The position numbers and the translations under genes are program-made. A model generated the notes under the pieces. It saw only the letters and a program-made list of their open reading frames with translations, made no database searches and was not told the origin of the DNA. Positions 1 through 10,525 of a stretch of 64,000 nucleotides of DNA are shown in pieces. This DNA is from Capra hircus. Its lineage: Eukaryota; Chordata; Mammalia; Artiodactyla; Bovidae. The stretch covers positions 38,485,210-38,549,209 of the forward strand of contig NC_030821.1 in assembly GCF_001704415.2 (NCBI RefSeq). The letters are read 5' to 3'. Within the stretch, counting starts at the first letter, position 1. Every line of letters begins with the position of its first letter.

Positions 1-1532
1 CGCATGACGTGGCCAAAGTATTGGAGTTTCAGCTTTAGCATCATTCCTTCCAAAGAAATCCCAGGGCTGATCTCCTTTAGAATGGACTGGTTAGATCTCC
101 TTGCAGTCCAAGGGACCCTCAAGAGTCTTCTCCAACACCACAGTTCAAAAGCATCAATTCTTCGGTGCTCAGCCTTCTTCACAGTCCAACTCTCACATCC
201 ATACATGACTACTGGAAAAACCATAGCCTTGACTAGATGGACCTTAGTCGGCAAAGTAATGTCTCTGCTTTTGAATATGCTATCTAGGTTGGTCATAACT
301 TTTCTTCCAAGGAGTAAGCGTCTTTTAATTTCATGGCTGCAATCACCATCTGCAGTGATTTTGGAGCCCAAAGAGATAAAGTCTGACACTGTTTCCACTG
401 TTTCCCCATCTATTTCCCAGGAAGTGATGGGACTAGATGCCATGATCTTCGTTTTCTGAATGTTGAGCTTTAAGCCAGCTTTTTCACTCTCCTCTTTCAC
501 TTTCATCAAGAGGCTTTTTAGTTCCTCTTCACTTTCTGCCATAAGGGTGGTGTCATCTGCATATCTGAGGTGATTGATATTTCTCCCAGCAATCCTAATT
601 TCAGCTTGTGTTTCTTCCAGTCCAGTGTTTCTCATGATGTGCTCTGCATAGAAGTTAAATAAGCAGGGTGACAATATACAGCCTTGACATACTCCTTTTC
701 CTCTTTGGAACCAGTCTGTTGTTCCATGTCCAATTCTAACTGTTGCTGCCTGACCTGCATACAGATTTCTCAAGAGGCAGGTCAGGTGGTCTAGTATTCC
801 CATCTCTCTCAGAATTTTCCACAGTTTATTGTGACCCACACAGTCAAAGGCTTTGGCATAGTCAATAAAACAGAAACAGATGTTTTTCTGGAACTCTCTT
901 GCTTTTTCCATGATCCAGCAGATGTTGGCAATTTGATCTCTGGTTCGTCTGCCTTTTCTAAAACCACCTTGAACATCAGGAAGTTCACGGTTCACATATT
1001 GCTGAAGCCTGGCTTGGAGAATTTTGAGCATTACTTTACTAGCATGTGAGATGAGTGCAATTGTGCGGTAGTTTGAGCATTCTTTGGCATTGCCTTTCTT
1101 TGGGATTGGAATGAAAACTGACCTTTTCCAGTCCTGTGGCCACTGCTCAGTTTTCCAAATTTGTTGGCATATTGAGTGCAGCACTTTCACAGCATCATCT
1201 CTCAGGATTTGAAATAGCTCCACTGAAATTCCATCACCTCCACTAGCTTTGTTCGTAGTGATGCTTTCTAAGGCCCACTTGACCTCACATTCCAGGATGC
1301 CTGGCTCTAGATGAGTGATCACACCATCGTGATTATCCAGATCATAAAGATCTTTTTTGTACACTTTTTCTGTGTATTCTTGCCACCTCTTTTTAATATC
1401 TTCTGCTTCTGTTAGGTCCATACCATTTCTGTCCCTTATCGAGCCCATCTTTGCATGAAATGTTCCCTTGGTATCTCTAATTTTCCTGAAGAGATCTCTA
1501 GTCTTTCCCATTCTGTTGTTTTCCTCTATTTC
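1..1532 (-). mobile_element. BovB LINE, partial, antisense
   Basis: Non-LTR retrotransposon of the RTE clade, read on the minus strand. It enters at the left window edge within the 3' part of the ORF and runs to about 1532, upstream of the RT domain. The RT catalytic box Y-A-D-D is encoded on the minus strand at about 552-563, and the FxDYAKAFDCVDH-type motif lies near 840-880. Scattered stops and frameshifts break the frame, so this copy is dead. The 5' end is truncated and joins unrelated sequence at 1533. Its 3' end lies outside the window, so no target-site duplication can be tested. Family identity is very secure because eleven other BovB pieces in the window align to it. Confidence 0.95.
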
Positions 1533-2181
1533 GGATCCATCTTTACATACTTTTAAAATAACTTTTTGAAATGGAAGTATACTTAATTTAAATGTTGTGT
1601 TGAGATTCATCTCTAGAAAAGGAAATGCTTCCATGGTGAGTACAGCAGTTCCAAGGAAGTAGCTGAAAAGAACATATAGATTTCAGTGGTTTAAGTACAG
1701 TATGAGGTTAAATTGGCTTTTTCAGAAAAGAATTTCTCTTTCTTTTCTTTCTTTTTTTCCCCCTACCTCTACCAGAGGTGGAGAGGGTATCAGTGTGGGA
1801 GATTCTCACCATATTTTTTAACTGGTTGGCTTTTTCTGATGAAGTTTTACTTCAGTTTGTTTGGCTTCTTTATCTGTTATGTTATTTATCTGCAGTTTTG
1901 CTTCTAGTCAAAAAGGAAAACAACTGTAGTTTGTCATTCTTTAATGCTAGGAGATGACAGAAAGCTGGGTTTTATTTGTTCTTCTCTTTGAAGTATTACA
2001 ACTGAATGAGCAGATGTAAGCATCATATTTTAACCAGAATTTTTGCTTAACTTCATGGAAACAGCCACTTCTTGGAGGACTGGTGGCCTCTTGGGCTTGG
2101 CTTCAGCAAAATTATCAGAGAAGATGGATGGGTGATTCCAGAAAATTGTGAAAGAACACCACTTATTACAGAAATTCAATT
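1533..2181. other. Unassigned sequence
   Basis: No gene seen. AT-rich DNA with a T-rich run near 1735-1760. A short stretch at about 1560-1600 loosely resembles the antisense 3' end of L1, but it is too short to claim. Confidence 0.4.
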
Positions 2182-3270
2182 TGATTCCATATTTTTTAAA
2201 TTGACGTATAGTTGATTTACAGTATTGTGTTAGTTTCAGGTATACAGCAATGTGACTCAGTTATTTTTTTTCAGATTATACTGTATATTACAAGATATTG
2301 AATATAGAGCTCTGTGCTATACAGTAAATCCTTGTTGCTTGTCTCTTTTATGTGTCTGTATCTGTTAACCCCATACTCTTAATTTCTCCTTCCTATCCTC
2401 CTTCTTTTCTTTGGTAACCATAAATTGTTTTCAATGTCTGTGATTCTGGTTTTGTTGTTTTTATTATTTTTTTTGAGTCTGTTTTTGTTTTGTATATAGA
2501 TTTATTTGCATTATTTTTTAGATTCCACATTTGAGTGATATCATAAAGTATTTGTTTTTCCCTGTCTGACTTATTTCACTAAGTATAATATTTTCTAGGT
2601 TTATCCATGTTGCTGCAAATGGCATATTCCATATTTTTATAGTTGAGTAATATTCCACTATATGTATATAGTATGGGGCTTCTCTCATACTATAAGGCTC
2701 AGACGGTACAGAATCTGCCTGCAATGCTAGAGACCTGAGTTCAATCCCTGAGTCAAGAAGATCCCCTGGAGAAAGGAATGGCCACCCAATCCAGCATTCT
2801 TGCCTTGAGAATTCCAGGGACAGAGGAGCCTGGAGGACTACAGCCCACGGGGTTGCAAAGAGTTAGACATGACTGAGCACACACACACATATATACCACA
2901 TCTTCTTAAGCCATCTTCTATTGATGGGCACTTGGGTTGTTATATCTTTTGTTACAGCTATTGTAAACAATGCTGGTATGAACATTGGGGTGTATGAATC
3001 TTTTTGAATTAGAGTTTTCATTTTTTTCTGGATATATACCTGGAAGTGGGATTGCTTAGTCATATGGTAACTCTATTCTCAATATTTTAGGGAACAATCA
3101 TACTGTTCTCTATAGTGGCTGTACCAATCTACATTCCCACCAACAGTGTAGAAGTTTCCCTTTTCTCCACACCCTCTCAAGCATTTATTATTTGTACTTT
3201 TTGATGATCGCCATTCTAATCAGTGTGAAGTGATACCTCATTGTGGTTTTGATTTGCATTTCTCTAATAA
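2182..3270 (-). mobile_element. L1 LINE 3' arm, antisense (5'-inverted insertion)
   Basis: Antisense L1 3'UTR and ORF2 tail. The 3' end is at about 2195, and 3270 corresponds to the ORF2 region ending in the reverse complement of TTATTAGAGAAATGC. A 13-bp direct repeat TGATTCCATATTT (2182-2194) recurs with one mismatch at 3843-3855. The element between the repeats is this arm plus the inverted arm 3271-3842. A Bov-tA SINE at about 2671-2880 splits the arm. The inversion layout is the one produced by twin priming in L1 retrotransposition. Confidence 0.85.
2671..2880 (+). mobile_element. Bov-tA SINE in L1
   Basis: tRNA-Glu-derived head (GGGCTTC...GTTCAATCCCTGAGTC), followed by the BovB-derived body (GATCCCCTGGAGAAAGGAATGG) and a tail ending GACATGACTGAGC plus a short CA run. 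It interrupts the antisense L1, whose sequence resumes directly after it with CATATATACCACATC. The head carries an extra internal copy of a few bases. Confidence 0.93.
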
Positions 3271-3842
3271 GCTGCATTTAAATCAATAAAATTAGAACAC
3301 TACTTCACCCCATATACAAAAATAAGCTCAAAATGGTTTTAAAGAACTAAAGATAAGACAGGACACCATAAAACTCCTAGAAGAGATCACAGGCAAAACA
3401 AACCATCCTCTGACATAAATTATAGCAATATTTTTATAGATCAATTTCCCAAGGCAAAAGAAATAAAAGTAAAAATAAATAAATGTGGGACTTCCCCAGG
3501 GGCACAGGTTCAATGCCTGGTTGGGGTAACTAAGATCCTGGTATGGCAAAAAAAAAAAAAAAAAACCCTGCAAAATACCAAATGAGACCTAATCAAACTT
3601 AAAAATGTTTACACAGCAAAGGAAACCGTGAACAAAACTAAAAGACAACCTACAGACTGGAAGAAAATATTTGCCAATGATGCTGCTGACAAAAGGTTAA
3701 TATCCAAAGTAGACAAGCAACTCCTACAATCCAATATTAATAAAATAAACAGCCTAATCAAAAAAGGAACAATAGATAGAGGATCTAAAAAGATATTTTC
3801 CCCAAAGTATACACACAGGTAGCCAACAGGCACATGAAAAGA
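3271..3842 (+). mobile_element. L1 LINE inverted 5' arm
   Basis: Sense-strand L1 ORF2 sequence, opposite in orientation to the adjoining arm at 2195-3270. Its outer end (ACATGAAAAGATG, about 3832-3844) corresponds to the ORF2 position just before the start of the antisense arm. The two arms are therefore consecutive L1 segments with the 5' one flipped, and only about 15 bp is missing at the join. The frame at 3628-3822 reads an ORF2 C-terminal fragment (motif TDWKKIFANDA). A truncated CHR SINE sits inside at about 3487-3567. Confidence 0.85.
3487..3567 (+). mobile_element. CHR-type SINE, short copy
   Basis: GGGACTTCCCCAGGGGCACAGGTTCAATGCCTGG head, internally deleted, ending in an 18-A tail. 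L1 ORF2 continues on both sides. Confidence 0.75.
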
Positions 3843-3855
3843 TGATTCTATATTT

Positions 3856-4742
3856 ATCAAACAACGCAAGCCTAAGCAAAACACGCCTTGGAAGCTCTGT
3901 GAAGCCAATGGCCTTCCTCATATCTTCAATCCTAATTTAGATTCTCTACAACTATCAGTGAAAGAGCCAACACTAACAAAGTTAAAATACCCTCTCAAAG
4001 ACTTTGTGAAGACTGCTACAGGCAACATCATGTCCTCTCAAGGCCACAAACACAATGCCAATGAGCCAAGAGGGGGACAATGATAGGGTGGAGCAGGGTA
4101 GAGGGAGCCACCCCGAAATGGAAAGCATAAGCCAGAACTTAGCACTTCTCTGTTTTTATGTAAAATCCTCACATTTTTTATGTTGATTCATTTTTTTCCT
4201 CTAAAACTCCTGAATTGTAACTAAAATTGCACCTCTGAAGCCAAAACCTTTGCATTCTGAAGTCTAGAGTCTCCTCCATTCTGTAAATCAATGAAATTCT
4301 GGCTCTCTTGCAAGAGTTCCGTATCAGCCTATGGAATATACTTAGGAAAATAATTCCAATCTAGGGATATACTTTTCTATAAAACAAAATTGCAAGAACT
4401 AGAAAGGCTCTCTTGGGAAAGAGTGATGGAGAGAGGAAAAGCATCAGTCCTCATTTTTGTGCTGTGCTAAGCTTAACAGCAAAGGGACTATAACAATTCC
4501 ATCTACAAAACTGATATAAAAAATGAATATCAGGAAAGTGTATGTCTTTCTTCATATGAAGCATTTCAGTAACCTGTCTCAGATGCACACCTTATGGCAC
4601 TACCCTATTTGTTACCCATCAGTAGCTCCCCATTTCTTACAGAGCCAAACCTGACCTCCCTAGCGTGGTATACAGGGCCGTTCCTCTATAAGCATGTGGG
4701 CCTTGCCCCATCTTCCCAGGCTCTCTCAGTTAATTGTACTTT
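3856..4742. other. Unassigned sequence with a short open frame
   Basis: No recognised repeat or gene. A plus-strand frame is open from 3838 to a stop at 4081-4083 (about 81 codons, no starting Met). It reads through the L1 target-site duplication into unique DNA and has a protein-like composition, but I cannot name it. The length is not beyond chance. Confidence 0.4.
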
Positions 4743-4875
4743 GTATTTAGTTGAGTTAATCCTTACATATAATGAAATGGAAAAATCTTACATGCACAAT
4801 TCAAGGAGTTTTGAAAAATGAAACCAACCTATGTAACCAACTTCCTGTGATGATATAGAACGTTCCATCACCCCA
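4743..4875 (-). mobile_element. Old L1 3'UTR fragment, antisense
   Basis: Reads as the reverse complement of an ancient L1M-type 3'UTR (ACAATTCAAGGAGTTTTG, then TATAGAACGTTCCATCACCCC). It is probably the 3' end of the large antisense L1 at 5179-8296. Confidence 0.65.
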
Positions 4876-4879
4876 CCGG

Positions 4880-4993
4880 TAAAATTTTAAACACTGACAA
4901 TACCAGTGCTGGTGCATGTGGAATAACTGGAACTCTTCTACGTTGCTGGTGGGCACATAAAGTGCTGCAAACGTTTTGAAAAACTTTCAAAAT
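4880..4993 (+). repeat. Inverted duplicate of L1 ORF2 segment
   Basis: About 114 bp that match the reverse complement of 5523-5638 at roughly 85% identity by eye. Shared blocks include AAATTTTAAACACTGACAA, GCATGTGGAATAAC and GGAACTCTTCTA. Both are old L1 ORF2 sequence in opposite orientation, separated by about 530 bp, so they could form a long hairpin. See findings. Confidence 0.8.
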
Positions 4994-5005
4994 AATTACA
5001 AAAGA

Positions 5006-5178
5006 AACTCAGAAATGCAAGAGACCTGGGTTCTATCCCTGGGTTGGGAAGATCCCCTGGAGAAGGGAATGGCTACCCACTCCAGTATTCTTGCCTGGAA
5101 AATTCCATGGATAGAGGAGCCAGGTGGGTGACAGTCCATGATGTCACAAAGAGCTGGACACGACTGAGTGACAATATC
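5006..5178 (+). mobile_element. Bov-tA SINE, 5'-truncated
   Basis: Begins inside the tRNA-like head (GCAAGAGACCTGGGTTC), then the GATCCCCTGGAGAAGGGAATGG body, ending GGACACGACTGAGTGACAA. It lies between the inverted L1 duplicate and the main antisense L1. Confidence 0.9.
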
Positions 5179-6640
5179 CTACATGCTCTAATTTCCATCT
5201 CTAAAGATTAGTTTGGCCTGTTCTTGAACTTCATATAAGAAGAATCATACTCTGTGTACTCTTTTGCCCCTGACTTCCATGTTCTCCTATATTTCAATGA
5301 TTCTTTTTTTTAATCACTAAGGAGTACCATATTGTATAAATATACTACAATTTTTTAATCCATTGTTCTTCTGATGGGCATTTGATTTGTTTCCATGGTT
5401 TGGCTACTATGAATAAAGCTACTGGGAACATTCTTAGGCAAGTATTTCATTGGTCATTTGCTCATATTTTCCTTGAATAAACGAACACCTAGGGGTAGAA
5501 CTTTTGGGCTTCTTTTGTAACAATTTTGAAATGGTTTTGAAAGTGTTTGAAGCAGTTTATGTGTCCATCAGCGACATAGAAGAGTTCCGGTTATTCCACA
5601 TGCAACAGCATTTGGTGTTGTCAGTGTTTAAAATTTTAGTTACTTTATGGGTGTGAAATGGAATCCAGAAATAAATCCACTGTGGTTTTATTTTGTGTTT
5701 CTCGGATGACTACTACCATTCAAGATTTTCTCATGTGTTTACTGACCATTTGTAATCTTCTTTTGTGAAGTGCCTGTTTAAGACTTGCCCATATACTCAT
5801 TGGCTTGTCTTTTTATTATTGGTTTAATAGTTCCTTATGTGTTCTGGATACAAGATTTTTGTTAATCTTTAGTTGGTTGCCTTTTCATTTACTTAAGTCA
5901 TTTCTTGAGGGGCAAAATATCAGTTTAAATTTTTGATACATTTAATCATTATTTAATATTTAGTAGAGGGGTTTTTTTTGTACGTTTCCTAAGAAATCTG
6001 CTTATTCACATTTGAAAAATATCCTCCTATATTTCTTTCTTGGGTTTTAGCTTTTACATTCAGGTCTAGAATTTATCTTGAATTAATTTCAGTATGTAGT
6101 GTGATGTAGGGACCATAGTCCAATTTTTTCGTGTGTTTATTCAGTTATTTCAGCAGAATTTGTTGAAAATATTTTCTTTTCCCATTGAAATAGTACATTT
6201 ATAAAAATCAATTGACTATATAAGTGTGGGTCTTTTCTGGATGCTATTCTGCTTCATTGAGCTGTGTTAAGTATCCTTGTCTATGCCAACGCCACACTGT
6301 CTTGATTACTGTAGCCTTAAATTAAGTCTTGAAATACAATTGTGTGAGCATTCCAACATTGGACTTTATTTTCAGAATTACTTTGGCTATTCTGGATCTT
6401 TTGCATTTCCATTTAAACTTAGAATATATCTGTCAGCATTACAGTACAGCCTGTTGGGACTGTGTGCACAGGTTCTAGAAATGAGTTTGGGGAATTGACA
6501 TTTTTAGCCATATTGAGTCATTCCATTCAACAATAGAGTTTATCTTCCCATTTTTTGGATCTTTAATTTCTCTTTGCAATGTTTTACCCATAGTTTGTTA
6601 AGTATATTAAATGTTAAGCACTTAATATGCTTTATAAAAT

Positions 6641-6836
6641 TTGGGGCTTCTCTGGTGCCTCAGTGGAAAGAATCCACCTGCCAGGTGGATTCTTGATCCT
6701 TGGGTCAGGAAGATCCCCTAGAGAAGGAAATGGCAACCCACTCCAGTATTCTTGCCTGGGAAATCCCAGGCACAGAGGAGCATGTTGGGCTGTTAGTCCC
6801 TGGGGTTGCAAAGAGTTGGACACAACTTAGCAACTA
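6641..6836 (+). mobile_element. Bov-tA SINE in old L1
   Basis: Complete head and body (GGGGCTTCTCTGGTGCCTCAGTGG ... GGAAGATCCCCTAGAGAAGG), ending GTTGGACACAACTTAGCAAC plus a short A-rich tail. The body contains a local palindrome (CCACCTGCCAGGTGG). Confidence 0.92.
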
Positions 6837-7404
6837 AATAAAAACAAAATATAATTTTAAATATTTTCAAATTCCAATTGTCCAAGTTAGTGTCTAGAAA
6901 CACATGTGATTTTTGTATATTGACCATGTATCCTACAACCTGGCTAAATTTATTTATTAGTTTTAAAAGCTTCTGGCAACCCCCTTAGGATTTTCTCTGT
7001 GCATGACCATGTTATTTGTGAATGAAGATAGTTTTCTTTCTTTCCAGTCTGCATGTATTCTACTTATTTTTGTTGTATTATTGCATCTTGTATAATGTGG
7101 TGAGACTGAACATCCTTCCTTGCCTCGTCTTGATCTTAGAGGGAGACAATTCAGTTTTTCAGTATTAAATATGGTGTAGCTAAGAATGCCCTTTATCAAA
7201 ATCAGGAAACCCCCCTCTGTTTCTCACAAGTTTTTATCAAGAATAAATGTTGAATTTTGTAAAACTCTTTTTATGCATATTTTGAGATGTGTGTATAGTT
7301 TTTCTAATACAGTAGACAACATTGATCTTTCCAACGTAAACCCGTGAGGTAAAACCAACTTGATCATTCTGTCTCATCTTTCCAGCCCTCTCTCTCTTTT
7401 TGGT

Positions 7405-7742
7405 GAAGATTTATTTCATTTTTTCTTCACCGGGTCTTCATTGCTGCACTTGGGCTTTCTCCAGTTGCAGCTGGTGGGGGTACTCTCTAGTTGTGGTGGA
7501 CGGCTTTTCATTGTGCTGGCTTCTCTTGTTGAGCACAGGTTCTAGGACAAGTGGGCTTCAATAGTGGCAGCATATGGTCTCAGCAGTTGCGGCTCCCAGA
7601 CTCTAGAGCTCGGGCTCAGCAGTTGTGACACACTAGCTTTGTAGCTCCACGATACGTGGGATCTTCCTGGAGAAGGGTTCAAACCCATGTTCCCTGCATT
7701 GCAAGGAAGATTCTTACCCACTGGACCACAAGGGAAGTCCCT
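7405..7742 (-). mobile_element. CHR-type SINE, antisense, near full length
   Basis: The right end is the reverse complement of the GGGACTTCCCTTGTGGTCCAG head. The left end is the T-rich tail (TTTATTTCATTTTTTC). About 340 bp, splitting the antisense L1. Possible short duplication TCTCTCTTT on both sides. Confidence 0.88.
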
Positions 7743-8296
7743 GGTATTCTCTCTTTAATGTCTATATTGGCAATTTGTGTTTTCTTTTCTCTTGATCAAT
7801 CTAGTTCTTTGTAAATGTTATTAATTTTTTTCAAAGAATCAAATTTTGGCTTTGTAAGTTTCTCTATATTTGTGTTTTTATTTTCTTGTTTTTGCTTTTA
7901 TATTTATGTCCTCTTTCCCCTATCTTAAATTGAATTTTCTGTTCATTTTCCTTGTTTCTTAATGTGGAAACTTTAGACTTAAAACATCTTTGTCTTATAA
8001 GGATTTCAAGCTACAGATTTTGTTCCAAACACTGTTTTAATATATAACACAGACTTCGTTTGTGTTTTTCTTATTCAGTTCAGAATAGTTTTTAATGTTC
8101 TTCGGGATTCATTTTTTGATGCAGGTGTTTGTTATTTAGAAGTGTGCTGTTTAATTTCCACATATTTGAAACCCTTTAGGATTGCTTATTATTGATTTCT
8201 AACTATTTTAGCCATCAGAAAAACACTGTGTAAGATTTCAGTCTTTTGAAATTAATTGAGATTTGTTTCATGGCTCAGCCTTAAACTTTTTTAAAA

Positions 8297-8639
8297 GAGA
8301 AATAAGCACAGTTCCATAATTTTTAATTAATGAATGAACTTTTTGCTGTGCTGGATCTTCATTGCAGCCGCAGACTTTCTCTAGTTTTGGTAGTTGGGGT
8401 CTACTCTTCCTTACAGTGCAAGGACTTACTGTGGTGGCTTCTCTCATTGTGGAGCACAGGCTCTAAGTGTACGCGCTTCAGTCGTTGCAGCTTGAGAGCT
8501 CGAGAGCACAGTCTCGGTAGTTGGGTGCACGGGCTTAGTTGCTGCATGGTATGTGGGATCTTCCCTGACCAGGGACTGAACACATATCCCCTGCATTGGC
8601 AGGCAGATTCTTATCCACTGCGCCACCAGGGAAGTCCCT
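8297..8639 (-). mobile_element. CHR-type SINE, antisense
   Basis: The head lies at the right (reverse complement of GGGACTTCCCTGGTGGCGC). The body contains the GAGCACAGGCTCTAAG segment. Imperfect flanking repeats CAGCCTTAAACTTTTTTAAAA (about 8276-8296) and CAGGCCTAAAAGTTTTAAAA (about 8640-8659) look like an aged TSD. Confidence 0.88.
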
Positions 8640-8660
8640 CAGGCCTAAAAGTTTTAAAAA

Positions 8661-9682
8661 TTACAGTAAGACTTTACCACTAAGCCATTGAACTACTTGT
8701 GTGATAGGTCAAGATATTTTGCTTCTATTCCTGGCAAGAATTCTTGGAACTAACAATTGTTAAGTCCCCAACAGCAATGAAATTCGCCACTGACACTGCA
8801 ATAACACACGCAGTAGATTTCAGGAACACAATAGAGTCACATATTTTCTGCAAACTAGCTTCTGATGAACAATGTACAACCTTCCCTTTTCACAAGCCTT
8901 GTACATTTGTCCAGCTGAGCCTTTTCCTGTGGCATATACATTTTTTACCATCATCAGTTGTCACACATCATAGCAGATTCTACTTCAGGTTGTGCTGAAT
9001 TTGTATTTCTCAACTTCTGTCTCACCTCTGCTCTTTTCCACACATACTCTTCACAGAGGTTAATACTTTGGTCACCTCAAACTCTGTTTGGACTCCTCAA
9101 ATAACCAATCATTGAGGAGGATCAGTAGCATCTGTCAGCTCATCAAGAGCCAAGGAAAACAATGCAAACATCTTTTGTCTTGTTTTTAGATTGACTATTG
9201 AGTACTGCTCCCCAGGCCCTCAAGCAACTGTTCTCACTAAGCGGCTAATAGTCTTAAACATGTTTATTTTTATGTACAGATTTCTTCAGCTGTTGAAATC
9301 AAGCACAATTTAATTAACTTGTATTGGTAAATGGCTTTCTGCTTGAATAACAAATCACTCTGAAACTCACTTTGATTGCAGCCCCATTTTCATTCTTTTA
9401 TTTTTGTGTAGAAATTTTGCTGTGATGAGATATTCGGTGTTAAATTAAAATTATCTACTTTCTGATTGTGACTTTCCTGTGAATTAAAATATTGTTATGA
9501 AGGCTTGGTCTGGTAATGCCTATATATATTGTATTCTTGTAGCACAGCTATCACATCCTTGTATAATATACAAAATTTTTTGCCATATAATAACAAAATC
9601 ATCCATACTCCACTTTGCCTTAAAATGTGATATTCAAAATCTCCTTTTCACTTCCAGATAGGTGACAATCAGGCAGCCAGTT
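8661..9682. other. Unassigned sequence
   Basis: No recognised gene or repeat in about 1 kb. The minus strand near 8830-9240 has protein-like stretches broken by stops, so an old unrecognised retrocopy is possible. I could not match it to anything. Confidence 0.35.
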
Positions 9683-10216
9683 GGGGTGGCGGACTTTCTG
9701 TCCTAGAACCATGGCCCAGTTTGTCCGTAACGTTGCAGAGAAGGTCCCAACTCTGGTCAATGCTCCTGTGACTTACTTCCAAGCTTCAGCTGACCACATT
9801 TTGGCACTATGCCAAGGTTGAGCTGGTTCCTCCAACCCCTGCTGAGATCCCTACAGCTATTTAGGCTTGAAAAAATAATCAACAGTGCTCAAACTGGTAG
9901 CTTCAAACAGCTCACAGTTAAGGAAGTCCTACTGAATGGTTTGGTGGTGACTGAGGTGTGGATGTGGTTTTACATTGGCAAGATCATATATTTTAGGCAA
10001 GCATGGTGATGGACAGGGAGGCCTGGTGTGCTGAAACTCATGCGGTCGCGAAGAGTCGGACACGACTGAGCGACTGAACTGAACTGAACTGAACTGAACT
10101 GATGGCATCTTTGGCTATGATGTTTGAAGATTGATTTTTGACATGTGATTATATTTGCTATATTATTCAAGTGTTCTTGGACCATGTACAAGCGTACTGC
10201 TATTTGGATAAAATAA
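9683..10216 (+). pseudogene. ATP5MG: Processed pseudogene of ATP synthase membrane subunit g
   Basis: Intron-less retrocopy of the mRNA for subunit g, a small protein of the mitochondrial F1Fo-ATP synthase membrane domain. The start codon is at 9711-9713 and the frame opens MAQFVRN. Frame is lost within about 35 codons. A second frame carries the conserved segment KKIINSAQTGSFKQLTVKE and then GLVVTEVWMWFYIGKII. The expected ending, GYDV then stop, is present at 10116-10127, followed by 3'UTR-like sequence to about 10216. Small insertions, in-frame stops and a 100-bp BovB tail inserted between the last two coding blocks (9999-10103) make it non-functional. A Bov-tA abuts its 3' end, so the poly(A) tail and TSD are not clear. 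Confidence 0.93.
9999..10103 (+). mobile_element. BovB 3' tail inserted in ATP5MG pseudogene
   Basis: Severely 5'-truncated BovB (GGACAGGGAGGCCTGG ... CGGACACGACTGAGCGACTGA), ending in a five-unit ACTGA/TGAAC pentanucleotide tail. ATP5MG sequence resumes immediately afterwards with GGCATCTTTGGCTATGATG. The duplicated target is very short (ATGG on both sides). Confidence 0.92.
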
Positions 10217-10218
10217 GA

Positions 10219-10425
10219 TGGGCTTCCCTGGTTCAGACGGTAAGGAATCTGCCAGCAATGAGGGAGACCTGGGTATAATCCCTGGGTGGGGAAGATCCCC
10301 TGGAGGAGAGAATGGCTACCCACTCCCATATTCTTGCCTGAAGAATTCTGTGGACAGAGGAGCCTGGTGGGTTATGGTCTATGGGTTGCAAAGAGTAGGA
10401 CATGACTGAGCGACTAACACTTTCA
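10219..10425 (+). mobile_element. Bov-tA SINE
   Basis: GGGCTTCCCTGGTTCAGACGG head, GGAAGATCCCCTGGAGGAG body, tail CGACTAACACTTTCACTTTC. It abuts the 3' end of the ATP5MG pseudogene. Confidence 0.93.
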
Positions 10426-10525
10426 CTTTCAAGACAGTATGCCAGAAAAGAAACCAACAACCTACTCTTCTTGTTTTGACATGATAGGTATGCTCTGGTA
10501 ATAAATATAAATGTCTTGGTAAATT

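Larger units (their letters stand above)
5179..8296 (-). mobile_element. Old L1 LINE, antisense, about 2.4 kb net
   Basis: Long antisense run of an ancient (L1M-like) LINE-1, from the ORF2 tail/3'UTR at the left toward the ORF2 N-terminal half at the right. Recognisable antisense blocks include the hinge TGATGGGCATTTGATTTGTTTCC, the GTCATTTGCTCATATTTTC region and, near 8120, TTAGAAGTGTGCTGTTTAATTTCCA. Coding capacity is lost. It hosts a Bov-tA (6641-6836) and two CHR SINEs (7405-7742 and 8297-8639), so it predates them. Confidence 0.85.

Noticed and set aside
4..459. Plus-strand frames of 116-160 codons over BovB and L1 (also 18763-19197, 25412-25813, 26038-26430, 49325-49807, 61081-61557)
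   Set aside because: They are antisense shadows of BovB or L1 coding sequence. The true coding strand is the minus strand.
1560..1600. L1 3' end fragment
   Set aside because: Resemblance to the antisense L1 terminus is limited to about 40 bp and could be chance in AT-rich DNA.
2877..2890. Short CA run as an independent microsatellite
   Set aside because: It is the tail of the Bov-tA SINE and only a few units long.
8830..9240. Antisense retropseudogene
   Set aside because: Protein-like stretches are broken by many stops and I could not match any to a known protein.
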